A stretch of DNA of 6,793 bases. It comes from Candidatus Rifleibacteriota bacterium. Lineage in GTDB: Bacteria; Muiribacteriota; Ozemobacteria; Ozemobacterales; Ozemobacteraceae. Made by a program: the position numbers and the translations under genes. Positions 5,375 through 6,793 of this stretch are shown here, in pieces. Position 1 is the stretch's first letter; each line of letters opens with the position of its first letter. The stretch spans positions 1 to 6,793 of the forward strand of contig JAQUZA010000171.1 of the NCBI GenBank assembly GCA_028691595.1. The letters run 5' to 3'. Below the pieces are notes generated by a model. That model was given only the letters and a program-made list of their open reading frames with translations. It was not told the origin of the DNA and did not search any database.

Positions 5375-6683
5375 TAGCTGGTTTAACAGGTTTCCCAAGC
5401 ATGATGGCCAGAATCTGATCATCGGTTTCGAGCATGCCGGGTGCTGCTATAAGACCTATATTGGCAAGACTTGTCTCGAGAGTATCACCGAGAACCCCGT
5501 TGGTTGTAGGTAGTTTGAGACCTCGCATTGCCATCATGGCCGCCTGAAATGCCGAATCAACAGCGCATACCAGCTTGATCGAACAGCCTACCTTCGCACC
5601 ATCGCAAATAATGCCGGTTATGCTGCCGACCATGTTGTTTATCGCAGCGGTGGCCGTTTCAAGAGTGCCGCCGAGCAGATAGGTCGCTCCTGCCGTTAAG
5701 CCGGTTCCAGAGCAGACAACACAGCCACACATTGCTGAAAGAGTGCCTGAATGATGTTTCAGTATGCTGGTAATGCCATGAGCAATCGCCAGGGCTTCGC
5801 TGAGCTTGCGGCGGTCTGACTTAAGATGTTCAGCAAGTATCTGCAAGGGCAGGGTGATTGTCAGGCCCTGATTGCCAGAACCTGCTGAAGTCATGACCGG
5901 TAGATCGCAACCAGACATACGGGCATCGACCGCTGCTGAAGTGATTGCCTTGGCGCGGTTGACGACATCATTGCCAAGCCACCCGTCTTTTATCAGGCTG
6001 TTGTAAATGTTGCCGATATGTAGAAAGCCATCGTTATTCATGCCGGCTTCTGCAACTTTGAGGTTCATTTCGATGCCTTGAAGCATGTGCTCGCGCAAGT
6101 CTTCAGAAAGGTCGGCAATGCTGTTCCATATCTCAGTGAAAGATGACCCGGCCAGGGCCTGGCGTTGGCGCAAAAGTTCCCCCGAACCGTTATCGCCGGT
6201 GTTATTTGATGAGTAAACGATCATGCCGTTTTTTTCGAGAAGAACACAGTTCTCGTGGCTGCCCGAAATCACGCAACGGCCGGTATTGCCCTGGGTGTCT
6301 TCAACAAGAGCATCGACAAAAAGACCGTGTTTTTCAGAGGCGAGGTCAAGATCGATCAAATCTCTTTCAACGAAGTTGCGGGCCTGTTCAAGCCACTCTT
6401 TGCTCATGCCTTCAAGTAGTGTCAGGCCAGGGTTTTCTGCCGCAGAAAAACAACCCAGAGCTGCTGCCAGTGGTATCCCACGTTGGCCACCTGTCCCGGG
6501 AATGCCCACTTCCATGGCATTTTTCAGCAGGTTTGTTGAAAGGCGCAGCGTAATTTTGGCAATAGCGGCGCTGGTAAGCCGTCTGGCTTTGCAGGTGGCA
6601 AGGGCAATGGTTATGGGTTCGGTGCAGCCGAGGGCCGCTTTGATATCGAGTTTTAAGGTTTTTTCAAGCTGGGCAAGGCTCAT
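5364..6683 (-). CDS. cyuA: L-cysteine desulfidase / Fe-S serine dehydratase-like protein (CyuA/YhaM, UPF0597 family)
   Basis: A 439-residue cytoplasmic protein of the family that includes E. coli CyuA (YhaM, about 436 residues) and the archaeal L-cysteine desulfidase. Those enzymes convert L-cysteine to pyruvate, sulfide and ammonia with a [4Fe-4S] cluster; relatives are often annotated as serine ammonia-lyase alpha subunits. Visible motifs are LGCTEPI (18-24), GIPGTGGQRGIPLA (60-73), TSAGSGNQG (265-273), MCGCVVCSGTG (318-328) and CDGAKVGCSIK (360-370). Likely cluster ligands are C20, one of C319/C321/C324, and C360 or C367; this is by family analogy, not shown here. The start is the ATG at 6683, preceded by GGAGG at 6693-6689 with 5-nt spacing; an upstream in-frame start at 6716 lacks such a site and would add 11 poorly fitting residues. 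The gene overlaps aroA by 11 nt. Family assignment is firm; cysteine versus serine as the substrate is not settled by sequence. Confidence 0.88.
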   Translation of the reverse strand: MSLAQLEKTLKLDIKAALGCTEPITIALATCKARRLTSAAIAKITLRLSTNLLKNAMEVGIPGTGGQRGIPLAAALGCFSAAENPGLTLLEGMSKEWLEQARNFVERDLIDLDLASEKHGLFVDALVEDTQGNTGRCVISGSHENCVLLEKNGMIVYSSNNTGDNGSGELLRQRQALAGSSFTEIWNSIADLSEDLREHMLQGIEMNLKVAEAGMNNDGFLHIGNIYNSLIKDGWLGNDVVNRAKAITSAAVDARMSGCDLPVMTSAGSGNQGLTITLPLQILAEHLKSDRRKLSEALAIAHGITSILKHHSGTLSAMCGCVVCSGTGLTAGATYLLGGTLETATAAINNMVGSITGIICDGAKVGCSIKLVCAVDSAFQAAMMAMRGLKLPTTNGVLGDTLETSLANIGLIAAPGMLETDDQILAIMLGKPVKPANAD

Positions 6684-6688
6684 GGTTT

Positions 6689-6693
6689 CCTCC
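6689..6693 (-). promoter_or_regulatory. Shine-Dalgarno of the cyuA-like gene
   Basis: GGAGG followed by AAACC and the ATG at 6683. It fixes the start of the 439-residue protein and argues against the upstream in-frame start at 6716. Confidence 0.88.
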
Positions 6694-6742
6694 GGATAAC
6701 TGATAAAAACTAGCACATGCCCCCGTTAAAAACAACCTCCCG

Positions 6743-6767
6743 GCCAACCGGTAAACATGAAGTTGGC
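6743..6767. repeat. Short inverted repeat upstream of the cyuA-like gene
   Basis: GCCAAC (6743-6748) and GTTGGC (6762-6767) are perfect arms around a 13-nt loop, 60 nt upstream of the start codon. On the minus strand a TTGCCA (-35-like) overlaps one arm, and a run of five T lies about 10 nt after the other. It may be an operator or a weak terminator of an upstream gene outside the window. Confidence 0.25.
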
Positions 6768-6793
6768 AAGACGATAGAGCAGAAGTTAGAATA

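Noticed and set aside
6223..6699. 158-codon plus-strand open frame (and an overlapping one at 6143-6553) opposite the cyuA-like gene
   Set aside because: Shadows of a well-supported minus-strand gene; no ribosome binding site or recognisable domain.
6710..6793. Open 27-codon frame entering from the right edge on the minus strand and ending in TAG at 6712-6710, as the tail of an upstream gene
   Set aside because: Too short and unlike any protein I recognise; open frames of this length are expected by chance.

Overview
The window carries four or five genes, all on the minus strand, so it reads from right to left: an L-cysteine desulfidase/serine dehydratase-like gene (cyuA family), aroA, a continuous cmk-rpsA reading frame, and gapA. 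All are core-metabolism or translation genes of a bacterium with strong Shine-Dalgarno signals (GGAGG before cyuA, rpsA and gapA). The order aroA-cmk-rpsA is a widely conserved chromosomal arrangement, known for example from enterobacteria. The GapA sequence is close to the proteobacterial/eukaryotic-like type, AroA looks more like the Bacillus-type enzyme, and Cmk and S1 are fused, so I do not assign a phylum. No phage, transposon, CRISPR or RNA gene was seen.

Region by region (minus-strand direction): 6793-6684 is a leader or upstream tail with a weak inverted repeat and a clear ribosome binding site. 6683-5364 is the cyuA-like gene. aroA (5374-4088) starts inside the end of cyuA with an 11-nt overlap and no good ribosome binding site of its own. 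A 131-nt AT-rich gap (4087-3957) holds no convincing terminator. 3956-1248 is one open frame that encodes cytidylate kinase and then ribosomal protein S1 with no stop codon between them. 1211-1178 is a strong intrinsic terminator, followed by a promoter (1154-1125) and gapA (1056-52). The last 51 nt hold nothing I can name.

The most notable observation is the cmk-rpsA junction. The kinase domain runs in frame into S1, yet a textbook Shine-Dalgarno and ATG for S1 remain intact inside the fusion. The locus could therefore make both a Cmk-S1 fusion and free S1. The S1 part also appears to have seven S1 domains, against six in the classical E. coli protein, and the C-terminal ones are spaced at exactly 87 residues. 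Functionally, the first three loci cover amino-acid catabolism, aromatic amino-acid biosynthesis, and pyrimidine nucleotide supply with translation initiation; gapA is a separate glycolytic transcription unit.
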